Assembly (NCBI GenBank): GCA_958427145.1
Contig: CAUAAZ010000021.1
Span: 1-37,281, forward strand
Direction: 5' to 3'
DNA length: 37,281 nucleotides
Source: an uncultured Collinsella sp.
GTDB lineage: Bacteria; Actinomycetota; Coriobacteriia; Coriobacteriales; Coriobacteriaceae
Position numbers and translations under genes: made by a program. The notes under the pieces are model-generated. The model made no database searches. It was not told the DNA's origin and saw only the letters and a program-made list of their open reading frames with translations. This document shows, piece after piece, positions 7,338 through 15,055 of this stretch (position 1 is its first letter; each line of letters starts with the position of its first letter).

Positions 7338-8699
7338 TTACAAACCGGCGATGTGATCGGCAGGCGTCGCGACAACCTGTCCGGCGCTCTTGGCGGGACG
7401 CTTCTTCTTGGTCTCGGTCGTGCCCAAAAGCCTCGCCTCAAGACCGCTCACCAAGCGAGCGAGCGGCAGGGTGATGACCAGATAGAACAGGGCGGCAACC
7501 ACATACGGCGTGATGGAGCCCGTCGTGGCCACGATGGTACGGGCATTCATGACGATCTCGACCACACCCACGGCGGCAAGCAGCGACGTATCCTTGTAAA
7601 GCAAGATAAACTCGCTGGTCAGCGTAGGCAAAACATTGCGGAATGTCTGCGGAATCATAACGTAGAGCAGCGTCTGGAAGGCATTCATGCCCAGAGAGCG
7701 AGCAGCCTCGTTTTGGCCCTTGGGGATCGATTGAATACCGGCACGGAAGATCTCGCACAGGTACGCAGACGAGTTCATGGCCATGACGATAACGCCCAAG
7801 ACATAGTCGTCCACCTTGACGCCGGCCAACGGCAGACCGAAGAACGCGATATAGATCTGCAGGAACGCCGGCGTACCGCGAATGATATTCACGTAGATGC
7901 CGGCAAGGCAACGCAGGATGCGCGACTTGGAGATGCGCATGAGCGACAGGGCAAAACCGAAGGGAATTGCCAGCGGAAACGCCACAAGCACGATCGAAAG
8001 CGACATAAGGAAGCCCTTGAAGACGATCGGCAGGCTTTGGACCAAAATGACCGGGTTCAAGAACAGGCGCAGGAACATATTGGAGTTCCAGGCCTCGACC
8101 CACGGCTGCTCCTTAAGATCGGCCAGGAAGTTATCGAAGGCCGTCACGCCCTTGATCTCGACGGAAGGAATTTTTGAAATCTTCTTGGTCGAACCGTCGG
8201 CGAGCGTATAGGTGCCGCTAAAGGCCTCATCGCCGCCCTCAACGGGAAACGTCACGCCGTAAACCTCGACACGGAAAAAGCCGCCGGCAGGCGTCGTCTC
8301 GCCAAAGTCGATCTTGAGCGTCTGACCATCAGCCGTGCACGTGGGTTTCATGGGCGTACGATCCATGAGATCCTCGCCCGAGAGCATCGTCAATCGCGTG
8401 TCATCGGTACCAAATGTCGTGCCGTCGACAAACGTCAAAGAAAGACCGCTCAGCTCCTCGTCGGCATCGGCCTGAACTTCCCAGGTAATGCGCGTCTCGG
8501 TGCCGCCGACCACATCGCTGCCCGAACCGGTGTTGGGTCGGGCGGTAATCTTTGCGGTCTCAAGCGCCTGGGCGGTCGTGGGCGCATATGCCCCCGCGCA
8601 CACCAGCGCGAGCGCCACGGCCATGACGCAGACTAGCTTTTGGAGCAAGGCGGGCAGTGGAAAACGCTGCTCCGCGGCCCCTTTGTTCAGTCGAGACAA
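7338..8699 (-). CDS. Amino acid ABC transporter permease with an extra N-terminal extracytoplasmic domain
   Basis: The 453-residue protein has three parts: a signal-anchor-like segment at residues 18-40 (KLVCVMAVALALVCAGAYA), an extracytoplasmic beta-rich domain of about 170 residues (near 45-215) ending at a VEIKGVTAFDNFLADLKEQPW linker, and a HisM/GlnP-type permease domain (near 225-430) with the EAA-type loop EAARSLGMNAFQTLLYVMIPQ. Ordinary permeases of this family are about 220-250 residues, so the N-terminal half is additional. I chose the TTG at 8699 because TAGGAG lies six bases upstream; the open frame extends to 8807 but that part overlaps the terminator behind the binding-protein gene. 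The extra domain might assist substrate capture or sense the surface; its identity is unknown to me. Confidence 0.88.
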   Translation of the reverse strand: MSRLNKGAAEQRFPLPALLQKLVCVMAVALALVCAGAYAPTTAQALETAKITARPNTGSGSDVVGGTETRITWEVQADADEELSGLSLTFVDGTTFGTDDTRLTMLSGEDLMDRTPMKPTCTADGQTLKIDFGETTPAGGFFRVEVYGVTFPVEGGDEAFSGTYTLADGSTKKISKIPSVEIKGVTAFDNFLADLKEQPWVEAWNSNMFLRLFLNPVILVQSLPIVFKGFLMSLSIVLVAFPLAIPFGFALSLMRISKSRILRCLAGIYVNIIRGTPAFLQIYIAFFGLPLAGVKVDDYVLGVIVMAMNSSAYLCEIFRAGIQSIPKGQNEAARSLGMNAFQTLLYVMIPQTFRNVLPTLTSEFILLYKDTSLLAAVGVVEIVMNARTIVATTGSITPYVVAALFYLVITLPLARLVSGLEARLLGTTETKKKRPAKSAGQVVATPADHIAGL

Positions 8700-8767
8700 G
8701 GTGGCTCCTATCGTAGAAGTTGCCGGCAAAACGAGACGGAAACGCTCTCCGTCAAGAGAAGCACAAA

Positions 8768-8794
8768 GGCCCTCTCCGCAAAACGGAAAGGGCC
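8768..8794 (-). terminator. Intra-operon hairpin behind the binding-protein gene
   Basis: An 11-bp stem (GGCCCTCTCCG with CGGAAAGGGCC, one wobble on the minus strand) lies between the binding-protein stop and the permease start. The following T run is weak, so partial readthrough is expected. Such hairpins commonly raise binding protein over permease or protect its mRNA. Confidence 0.6.
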
Positions 8795-8816
8795 CGCGCG
8801 CAATCAAGTAGTTATT

Positions 8817-9677
8817 TTACTTGATGTTGTACTTAGCCATGAGGGCGTCGACGGTACCGTCGTCGGTCAGGTCCTTGATGGCCTGGTTGATGTCATCCTT
8901 GAGCTTGGTGTTGCCCTGGTTGATGGCAATGGCGTACTCCTCGCCGGTGCTAATCTGCTTGATGGTCTGGCAGGTGTTGAACTGCTCGGCGGTCAGCTGG
9001 CTGGCAACGGAGCGGTTGGTGACTACAGCGTCGCCCTTATCGGACTGCAGAGCGCTAAAGCACTCGGTAGCGTCCTTGTAGGGGACAATCTTGGCCTTGG
9101 GGAAGTTCTCCTGGGCAAAGGCCTCGGCGGTCGAGCCAGACTGGACGATGATGGTAGCGTCAGCGTTGTTGAGCTTCTCGCTGTAGTTGTCGGCCGTGAT
9201 GTCGGTGTTATCGACCTTGGTCACGATAGCCTGATCGTCCATGTAGTAGGAATCAGAGAAAGTGACTTCCTTCTCACGCTCGGGCGTGTCGGTGATAGCC
9301 GCAATGGAAACGTCATACTTGGCGCCCGAAGCGACACCCGGAACCAGCGTGTCAAAGTCATTGTTGATATACTCGACATCCAGGCCCAGCTTGTCGCCGA
9401 TGGCCTTGATGAGCTCAAGGTCAAAGCCCTGATAATCGCCGTTGTCATCCTTGTACTCAAACGGAGCGTACTCGGCAGAGGTGCCGACGGTCAGCGTACC
9501 GTCCTTGACGAGCGCGTACTCCTTGGAGCCGTCGACCTTCTCGACCTTAGCGTCGTCAGAGCTGCTGGAACCGGCATCAGAACCAGAGGTGGCGTTGGAC
9601 GAGCCGCAGCCCGTCAGTGCGAGGGCGAGCGCCATGGCACCCGTGGCGGCAAATGCGCCAAGCTTCTTGAGCTTCAT
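8817..9677 (-). CDS. Amino acid ABC transporter substrate-binding lipoprotein
   Basis: Extracellular lipoprotein that captures a polar amino acid and delivers it to the permease. In 286 residues it has a signal peptide with lipobox ALTGC (lipidated Cys24), a Ser-rich linker, and a type 3 family solute-binding fold: LTVGTSAEYAPFEYKDDNGDYQGFDLELIKAIGDKLG, then DTLVPGVASGAKYDVSIAAIT, and a C-terminal hinge LNNADATIIVQSGSTAE. ATG 9677 follows GGAAGGAG; an in-frame extension to 9743 lacks signal features and overlaps the promoter. First gene of the operon. High expression is suggested by the consensus promoter. Confidence 0.94.
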   Translation of the reverse strand: MKLKKLGAFAATGAMALALALTGCGSSNATSGSDAGSSSSDDAKVEKVDGSKEYALVKDGTLTVGTSAEYAPFEYKDDNGDYQGFDLELIKAIGDKLGLDVEYINNDFDTLVPGVASGAKYDVSIAAITDTPEREKEVTFSDSYYMDDQAIVTKVDNTDITADNYSEKLNNADATIIVQSGSTAEAFAQENFPKAKIVPYKDATECFSALQSDKGDAVVTNRSVASQLTAEQFNTCQTIKQISTGEEYAIAINQGNTKLKDDINQAIKDLTDDGTVDALMAKYNIK

Positions 9678-9734
9678 AATCAGTCTCCTTCCGGTGACCT
9701 CGTTTGATTCAGAGGCCTGCAAAAACTGTTGGCT

Positions 9735-9763
9735 ATTATGCACCTGGAATTACGAATCTGCAA
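9735..9763 (-). promoter_or_regulatory. Promoter of the amino acid ABC operon
   Basis: On the minus strand TTGCAG (9763-9758), a 17-bp spacer, then CATAAT (9740-9735). It gives a leader of about 50 bases before the lipoprotein start. Confidence 0.65.
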
Positions 9764-9824
9764 TGAGAAAACTGATTGAAACAAACCCATAACGTGAATG
9801 GAATACTCTACTTTGTGACAGTCA

Positions 9825-10691
9825 TTACTGCTGCAATGACCTTAATAATCTAATTTCAGCTGCATAACCTGCAAGTTCGTTCGGAGTCTCCAAAATAAAC
9901 GGCAGCGAACACAAACGGCCATTCGATACAATATTCTGCATAACCTGCATACCGCCACCAAATTCCTCGCTGCCAAGGTATCCCTTGCCGATGCACTCGT
10001 GACGATCTTTATGGGCGCCACAAGGGTTCTTCGAATCGTTGATGTGTACGGCATGCAAGCGATCGATACCCACCACGCGGTCGAACTCGTCGAGTACGCC
10101 GTCCAGATCATGGATGATGTCGTAGCCGGCATCGCTCACATGGCAGGTGTCCAAACAAACGCCCAGCTTATCGGACAGCTCTGGGCACTTGGCGGCAACG
10201 CCCTCGATAATGCACGCCAGTTCTTCAAAGCTACGGCCCACCTCGGTGCCCTTGCCTGCCATGGTCTCAAGCAATACCGTCGTCTGCTGTCCCTCAAACA
10301 TCACCTGGCACAGCGTGTCGACAATCATCTGAATGCCGACGTCTGCCCCCTGTCCCACATGCGCACCGGGATGAAAATTGTAGTAGTTGCCGGGCAGCGC
10401 TTCCATGCGCTGCAGATCCTCGGCCATGGCCTCCAGGGCAAACTCGCGCGCCCGCTCCTTAGCGGAGCAGGGGTTATAGGTATACGGGGCATGAGCCACG
10501 AGCGGGCCAAAGTCGTTTTGCTCCATAAGCTCGCGCAGGGCCGCCACGTCATCCATGTCAAGGTCTTTTGCCTTGCCACCGCGCGGGTTGCGCGTAAAGA
10601 ACGCAAAGGTATTGGCGCCAATGGACAACGCCGTCTCCCCCATCGCCCGATAGCCCTTCGTCGTCGAAAGATGGCACCCGATCGTCAGCAT
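9825..10691 (-). CDS. nfo: Deoxyribonuclease IV (endonuclease IV, AP endonuclease)
   Basis: Base-excision repair enzyme cutting 5' of abasic sites; a TIM barrel with three zinc ions. The 288-residue protein carries the family zinc ligands in LVAHAPYTYNP, YNFHPGAHVG, LLETMAGKGTE, VCLDTCHVSDAGYDI and the long HINDSKNPCGAHKDRHECIGKG segment. ATG 10691 follows GGGGGAG with 6-base spacing; an upstream in-frame TTG at 10697 is possible but less likely. The gene is followed by the ABC operon in the same direction and preceded by a palindromic element. No LexA-type box was seen in front of it. Confidence 0.95.
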   Translation of the reverse strand: MLTIGCHLSTTKGYRAMGETALSIGANTFAFFTRNPRGGKAKDLDMDDVAALRELMEQNDFGPLVAHAPYTYNPCSAKERAREFALEAMAEDLQRMEALPGNYYNFHPGAHVGQGADVGIQMIVDTLCQVMFEGQQTTVLLETMAGKGTEVGRSFEELACIIEGVAAKCPELSDKLGVCLDTCHVSDAGYDIIHDLDGVLDEFDRVVGIDRLHAVHINDSKNPCGAHKDRHECIGKGYLGSEEFGGGMQVMQNIVSNGRLCSLPFILETPNELAGYAAEIRLLRSLQQ

Positions 10692-10711
10692 CTCCAACTC
10701 CCCCTCATCAG

Positions 10712-10774
10712 TTGCGGTGAAATACGGTCTATTGGTGCCTTATTTTGGCGCAAACAGACCGTATTCCACCGCAA
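10712..10774. repeat. Palindromic element, copy 1 (conserved ends, variable stem)
   Basis: A 19-base left arm (starts TTGCGGTGAAATA) pairs with 10756-10774 (ends TATTCCACCGCAA) with one mismatch; the interior can pair further (GTGCC with GGCGC). It is followed by AGTTATAAAAGGGG, which is also found behind copy 2 at 11893-11955. It sits between nfo and the upstream oxidoreductase gene. Confidence 0.8.
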
Positions 10775-10857
10775 GTTATAAAAGGGGCATCAGAGATGTG
10801 GGCCGCCAGGCACCACGGGCGCCGGCGTCATGATCCCCTACGCGTCAGCGCCAAGTC

Positions 10858-11877
10858 CTAGAGGGCTAGACGGATTGCATCGATGATGTGCGCGCAGCGC
10901 TGCGTGGCGGCTAGGGACATGATGGGGCTTTCGAGTTTCCCCGCCTGAATGAGCTGCGTCGCATGCTGGATTTCGCCGTAGAAATCATCGACCTCAAACG
11001 GGGCATTTATTTCGAGCGTTCGCCCGTCGGAGTACTTCACATGGGCGAGCTCGGGGCGATGGAGACGCTCGATTTCCAACGAACCCCGCTCACAGGCAAT
11101 CGTTAAGCGGCTTTCATATGTTGCTTTGCCGTCGCACACCATATGAATGGGTATACCGCCGACGCTCATATGGATCTCGTCGGCCCAATCGACGCGACCG
11201 CCCGATACGTCACGCCAGCGAACTTCACGGGACGAAACCTCGCACGCGCCCGCGAGCAAATCCTCAAACCAACCGACCGCATAGCAGCCCATGTCATATA
11301 GACAGCCGCCCTGCAACGGATCAAGCAGATAGCCCGAAGGAGACTCGCCGTAATCGAGCTTTTGCACGCTTTCAATCGAGACAATACGGCCAAGCTCACC
11401 CGGCGCAAGCAAGTCCTTCACGCGAGTGCGCATCGGGCAAAACCGATTCTTCATCGCCTCCATAAACAGCACGCCGCGCTCGCGAGAGATGGAGGCAATC
11501 GAGAGAGCCTCTTCCTCACTCAAAACGGCCGGCTTTTCGCACAGCACGGCCTTTCCGGCGCGCAGCGCGCGACAGGCCCAACGCGTATGCATGCCATGCG
11601 GAAGAGCCAAGTAGATTGCGTCGACATCGGGGTCGGCAATCAGCGCGCCATAAGCCGCGTCGCCGTTATTGTCGACCGAGGCATGGCCATGCGCAGCATC
11701 GATCGAAAACGCTCGGCAAAATTCCTCGACATGTGCAGGAGTGCGGCCGGCCGCAGCCACAAGCCGTGCCCCGTCCACCTCCTTGAGCGACGATGCAAAT
11801 CGATGCGAAATGTGCCCGGCGCCCAAAACGCCCCAACGAACCTCACGCAAATCATCACATGAATCTCGATGACCCAC
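10858..11877 (-). CDS. Gfo/Idh/MocA family NAD(P)-dependent oxidoreductase
   Basis: Predicted sugar or polyol dehydrogenase, 339 residues, cytoplasmic. The N-terminal Rossmann fold shows RWGVLGAGHISHRFASSL near residue 12 and the family's AIYLALPHGMHTRWACRALRAGKAVLCEKP near residues 105-135, with the Glu-Lys-Pro signature. The C-terminal domain has GGCLYDMGCYAVGW. Substrate unknown. The start was set at GTG 11877, which has GGGGG six bases upstream; the open frame continues to 11955 but there it runs through a palindromic repeat, so the longer start is rejected. Flanked on both sides by related palindromes. Leftward like nfo and the aldo/keto reductase. Confidence 0.88.
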   Translation of the reverse strand: MGHRDSCDDLREVRWGVLGAGHISHRFASSLKEVDGARLVAAAGRTPAHVEEFCRAFSIDAAHGHASVDNNGDAAYGALIADPDVDAIYLALPHGMHTRWACRALRAGKAVLCEKPAVLSEEEALSIASISRERGVLFMEAMKNRFCPMRTRVKDLLAPGELGRIVSIESVQKLDYGESPSGYLLDPLQGGCLYDMGCYAVGWFEDLLAGACEVSSREVRWRDVSGGRVDWADEIHMSVGGIPIHMVCDGKATYESRLTIACERGSLEIERLHRPELAHVKYSDGRTLEINAPFEVDDFYGEIQHATQLIQAGKLESPIMSLAATQRCAHIIDAIRLAL

Positions 11878-11892
11878 GACAGCCCCCTTCAG

Positions 11893-11955
11893 TTGTGGTG
11901 AAATAGTTCCTGTTTGGCCCCTATTCTGCCGCAAACAGGAACTATTCCACCGCAA
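11893..11955. repeat. Palindromic element, copy 2 (conserved ends, variable stem)
   Basis: A 24-base left arm (11893-11916, begins TTGTGGTGAAATA) pairs with 11932-11955 (ends TATTCCACCGCAA) with two mismatches, followed by GTTATAAAAGGG. Ends and flank match copy 1, but the inner stem differs (AGTTCCTGTTTG here against CGGTCT there) and remains paired in both. Confidence 0.8.
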
Positions 11956-11967
11956 GTTATAAAAGGG

Positions 11968-13158
11968 TCATGAGGAGCGCGTTTTGCCGAAGGCCTTAAG
12001 CACCGCCGTCACGGGACCAGGCTGGAAACGTCGGCGCACATCGTCGAGACGCTCGGGAATATCGATGTGCTGCGGGCAGTGCCGCGCGCATTTGCCGCAT
12101 TTGACGCAATTGCTCACCAACTTGGGCTCGCTTGTGCGCACCGCGCTCGCCGTAAAGTATTGAGACAGCCCCGTAAACCAGCTGTGCGCATAGCTTGCGT
12201 TGTAGGCGGCAAAACATCCAGGGATATTGATGCCTTTAGGGCACGGCATGCAATAGCCGCATCCCGTGCAGGGCACACGGTTCGATTTCTCAAACTCCAT
12301 CAACACGCGCGCAATCGTGTCGAGCTGGTTGGCCGTCATCGAATTCGGCAACGCGAGGTCTGCCAGTGACGAATTCTCGTCCACCTGCGCGGTATCGGTC
12401 ATACCCGAAAGCAACATGGTCACCTGGGGATGATTCCACACCCACGAGAGCCCCCAAGCGGCAGGCGTATGCAAATGCCGATCGCATGCACCATCGAGAA
12501 CAGCGCGCGCCCGCGGAGGCAATTTGCCTGCCAAGCGTCCGCCCAAAAGCGGCTCCATCACAAACACCGCGAGACCTCGCTCGGCGGCGGCCATGAGCCC
12601 CGCCGTTCCCGCCTGATATCGTTCTCCAGCGTAGTTGTACTGGATCTGGCAAAAGTCCCACTCATACGCATCGAGCATCGTAAGGAAGTCCGCCGCGCTG
12701 CCGTGGTACGAAAAGCCTATCTGACGAATACGCCCTGCAGCCTTTTGCTGCGCGATCCAGTCCTCGATGCCCAACGCCACCACACGTTCCCACTGGGCGG
12801 GCGAGGTAATGTTGTGCATGAGGTAATAGTCGATATGGTCAGTCCGTAGGCGGCGCAGTTGCTCGTCGAAGAACCGGTCGAAATCCTCCGCGCATTTGCA
12901 CGAAGCATGCGGCAGCTTGGTTGCGAGCAAAACCTGGTCGCGCAAGCCCAGGCGCTCAAGCGACGCACCCACGCACGCCTCGTTGCCGGGATAGAGATAG
13001 GCCGTGTCCAGGTAGTCAATCCCCTGCTCCACCGCACGGGAAATGATGGCATCGGCTGTCTTCGCATCCGGACGTCCCGGCGCACCGGGAAACCTCATGC
13101 AGCCCAGACCCAGAGCGGATATTCGGTTACCACTTTTAGGGTCAACGCGGTATTGCAC
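11968..13158 (-). CDS. Aldo/keto reductase with C-terminal 4Fe-4S (ferredoxin-like) domain
   Basis: A 396-residue predicted oxidoreductase. The N-terminal TIM-barrel aldo/keto reductase has GLGCMRFPG, the catalytic Asp-Tyr region DYLDTAYLYPGNE near 48, the lysine in LLATKLPH near 80 and DHIDYYLMHN near 107. The C-terminal part has Cys clusters CTGCGYCMPCPKGINIP (near 297) and CVKCGKCARHCPQ (near 350), the pattern of two iron-sulfur sites. This architecture is common in anaerobes and suggests ferredoxin-linked electron transfer; the substrate is unknown. GTG 13158 follows a GGGAGGGGAGGGG stretch. The end lies 12 bp from palindromic copy 2. Confidence 0.9.
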   Translation of the reverse strand: MQYRVDPKSGNRISALGLGCMRFPGAPGRPDAKTADAIISRAVEQGIDYLDTAYLYPGNEACVGASLERLGLRDQVLLATKLPHASCKCAEDFDRFFDEQLRRLRTDHIDYYLMHNITSPAQWERVVALGIEDWIAQQKAAGRIRQIGFSYHGSAADFLTMLDAYEWDFCQIQYNYAGERYQAGTAGLMAAAERGLAVFVMEPLLGGRLAGKLPPRARAVLDGACDRHLHTPAAWGLSWVWNHPQVTMLLSGMTDTAQVDENSSLADLALPNSMTANQLDTIARVLMEFEKSNRVPCTGCGYCMPCPKGINIPGCFAAYNASYAHSWFTGLSQYFTASAVRTSEPKLVSNCVKCGKCARHCPQHIDIPERLDDVRRRFQPGPVTAVLKAFGKTRSS

Positions 13159-13320
13159 GGCCCCTCCCCTCCCATCGAAGCCCTGACAAGGCGAAACAAA
13201 CCCGTCACGTCATCGAAACACATCGGAATCGCAATTGAGAACGTATCGTAACGCAGCAGAAATCGAGCCGTCACGGCACCGCTTTAACATCAGCAAAAAG
13301 CCCGATGAAAGGAGCCGGGC

Positions 13321-13515
13321 ATCACCACGTGCGAGGACGCCTACCCCTACCCCGGCGAGCAATACATCCTCTCGGTCGACCGCCATCAAATCGAAGTCAT
13401 GGACCATCTGGACGAGCTTCCCGCCACAGGCGCCGTCATCTTCTGCACCTTCCCCAAGGTCCGCGATGGCGTCGGATACCCCGCCCGCGTCTTTGCGGTC
13501 TGCCCCGCGGCATAA
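13321..13515 (+). pseudogene. C-terminal remnant of a cyclase-family (kynurenine formamidase-like) protein
   Basis: A 64-codon stretch with Collinsella-like codon use ends in TAA. Its product carries IEVMDHLDELPATGA and FPKVRDGVGYPARVFAV, which resemble the extreme C-terminus of cyclase-family proteins (pattern: ENLxNLDxLP ... LPLKIKxGxGxPxRxxA). The catalytic HxGTHxDxPxH part is absent. No ATG, GTG or TTG precedes the conserved part: a TGA lies at 13306-13308, and an AAAGGAG site points at an ATC codon (13321). Either it is a fragment left by a deletion, or a small protein with an unusual start. A good terminator follows it. Confidence 0.5.
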
Positions 13516-13593
13516 GCGCACAGCGCAATAGTTTCTTTTTCATAACAGCCGCCCCGCGCACCCATCAATCACCCTGGCAGCATACAATCCATC

Positions 13594-13619
13594 AGGCGCC
13601 CCTTACGCGGGCGCCTTTT
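13594..13619 (+). terminator. Rho-independent terminator
   Basis: AGGCGCCC pairs with GGGCGCCT around a 7-base loop and is followed by TTTT. It ends rightward transcription from the cyclase-like remnant region and isolates the reductase gene downstream. Confidence 0.8.
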
Positions 13620-13638
13620 ACATGGGGAGATGATTCAC

Positions 13639-14553
13639 ATGCAGATCAACAAGGTCGCCTTTATCGGCAAGGGCGGCGTCGGCCTGCTCTACGGCAGCAT
13701 GATTGCCAAGGCCCTCGGCAATGACGCCGTCGAATACGTTATGGATGACACCCGTTTTGAGCGTCACGCGAACGACGCGCTCACCGTCAACGGCAAGCCC
13801 TGCGATCTCACGTCCGTCCGTGCCAGCGAGGCAACGCCCGCCGATCTGGTCATCCTGACAGTCAAGACCACCGGTCTCGACCAAGCACTCAAGACTATGG
13901 AGCGCGTCGTGGGACCCAACACGCTCATCGCCTCGCTGTGCAACGGCATTACGAGCGAGCAAAAGATTGCCGAACGCTTTGGCTGGGAGCATACCGTTCT
14001 TGGTATCTGCCAGGGCATGGACGCCGTGTTTCTCAACGGCGCGCTCACCTTTACCAATGCGGGCGAAATCCGCTTTGGCGCGGCGGCCGGCACGGACCCC
14101 GCGACCGTCGCCGCTATCGACGGGCTCTACACGCGCTGCGGCATCGCCCATACCGTCGAGGACGACATCGCCCACCGCATGTGGGCCAAACTCATGCTCA
14201 ACGACGGCATCAACCAGACCTGCATGGCCTACGGCGGGACCTACGGAAGCGCCACGGAGCCGGGCTCCGAGCAGCGTCGCTGCTTTGTTTCCGCCATGCG
14301 CGAAACGCTTGCGGTCGCCAACGCCGAGGGCGTTGAACTGACCGAGGCAGACCTGACGCAAATGGTGCACCTCATCGAGGGAATCGACCCCGCCGGTATG
14401 CCCTCGATGGCTCAAGACCGCATCGCAAGGCGCAAAACCGAGGTTGATGAGTTCGCGGGCACCATCTGCCGCCTCGCAGCCAAACACGATATCCAGGCAC
14501 CGCAAAACGAGTGGCTCTATCGGCGCATCCGCGATATCGAGAAAAGCTGGTAG
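13639..14553 (+). CDS. Ketopantoate reductase (ApbA/PanE) family protein
   Basis: A 304-residue NADPH-dependent 2-dehydropantoate reductase-type protein. The nucleotide-binding start is KVAFIGKGGVGLLYGSMIAK, followed by VILTVKTTGLDQAL near 70-83, SLCNGITSEQKI near 100, and the catalytic-lysine region MWAKLMLNDGINQTCMAYGGTYG near 180-200, matching the KLxxNxxxN pattern of PanE. Pantothenate synthesis (ketopantoate to pantoate) is the family reaction, but many homologues act on other keto acids and no pan gene is nearby. ATG 13639 has GGGGAG nine bases upstream; ATG 13630 has no spacing to that site. Confidence 0.85.
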   Translation: MQINKVAFIGKGGVGLLYGSMIAKALGNDAVEYVMDDTRFERHANDALTVNGKPCDLTSVRASEATPADLVILTVKTTGLDQALKTMERVVGPNTLIASLCNGITSEQKIAERFGWEHTVLGICQGMDAVFLNGALTFTNAGEIRFGAAAGTDPATVAAIDGLYTRCGIAHTVEDDIAHRMWAKLMLNDGINQTCMAYGGTYGSATEPGSEQRRCFVSAMRETLAVANAEGVELTEADLTQMVHLIEGIDPAGMPSMAQDRIARRKTEVDEFAGTICRLAAKHDIQAPQNEWLYRRIRDIEKSW

Positions 14554-14590
14554 CGCCGACGCGCCGCATTCAACAGCCTTAACAGCAAAA

Positions 14591-14621
14591 CCGCCGCAAG
14601 GGAACCTTTCCCCTGCGGCGG
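14591..14621 (+). terminator. Hairpin terminator after the reductase gene
   Basis: CCGCCGCA...TGCGGCGG outer stem, with an inner AGGGAA/TTTCCC continuation. The T tract is weak (CCTTCATCTT), so efficiency may be moderate. Confidence 0.55.
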
Positions 14622-14662
14622 CCTTCATCTTCGTCTATGACCGGCGGCCGATCTCACAACAG

Positions 14663-14869
14663 TTAGCGTTGCGACCCCGGCACCTCGTCCTCATCGTCGC
14701 GGCAAAGAACCACGCCTGCGCTTCCCAGCAGCGTGGCCGCGATCAGCGCGCCGACCACGATAGGAGCAGCCCCGCATGTCCCCTGCATGCCCGCGACGAG
14801 CGCGGCCGTGGGACCAAGGCAGCCAAGCATCAACGCGACGGCGGCAACGGCAATATCTCGAGCATTCAC
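14663..14869 (-). CDS. Small two-helix membrane protein, unknown
   Basis: A 68-residue protein with two hydrophobic segments, about 6-27 and 37-56, and an acidic tail (CRDDEDEVPGSQR). I do not recognise the family. GTG 14869 has GGAGGA nine bases upstream, which with the clean hydrophobic pattern supports a real gene. It lies leftward between the reductase gene and the secreted protein gene; the hairpin at 14591-14621 could also terminate it. Cysteines at about 17, 32 and 56 are noted without a clear motif. Confidence 0.6.
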   Translation of the reverse strand: MNARDIAVAAVALMLGCLGPTAALVAGMQGTCGAAPIVVGALIAATLLGSAGVVLCRDDEDEVPGSQR

Positions 14870-15055
14870 AAGACCACTTCCTCCAAGAGAAAGACCTTAT
14901 TTCTCAAGAACCAGTGTGCCCCGCATCCATACGCCCAGCGTACCGCCACGGTAAGGGCTCTGTTAACTCAAACGCATACATAGAACGGACGTCCTTACGT
15001 TGCCCTAAAGTTCGGTAAAGACGCCCGTCCGCCAAATATCCGTGATGCAGAAAAA

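Noticed and set aside
11878..11955. Longer N-terminus of the Gfo/Idh protein starting at 11955
   Set aside because: The extra codons lie in a palindromic repeat, whereas GTG 11877 has a ribosome site and begins just before the conserved Rossmann motif.
13305..13724. A 139-codon plus-strand frame starting at ATG 13305
   Set aside because: It runs through a terminator and into the reductase gene in the wrong frame; codon use supports the other frame (cyclase-like tail).
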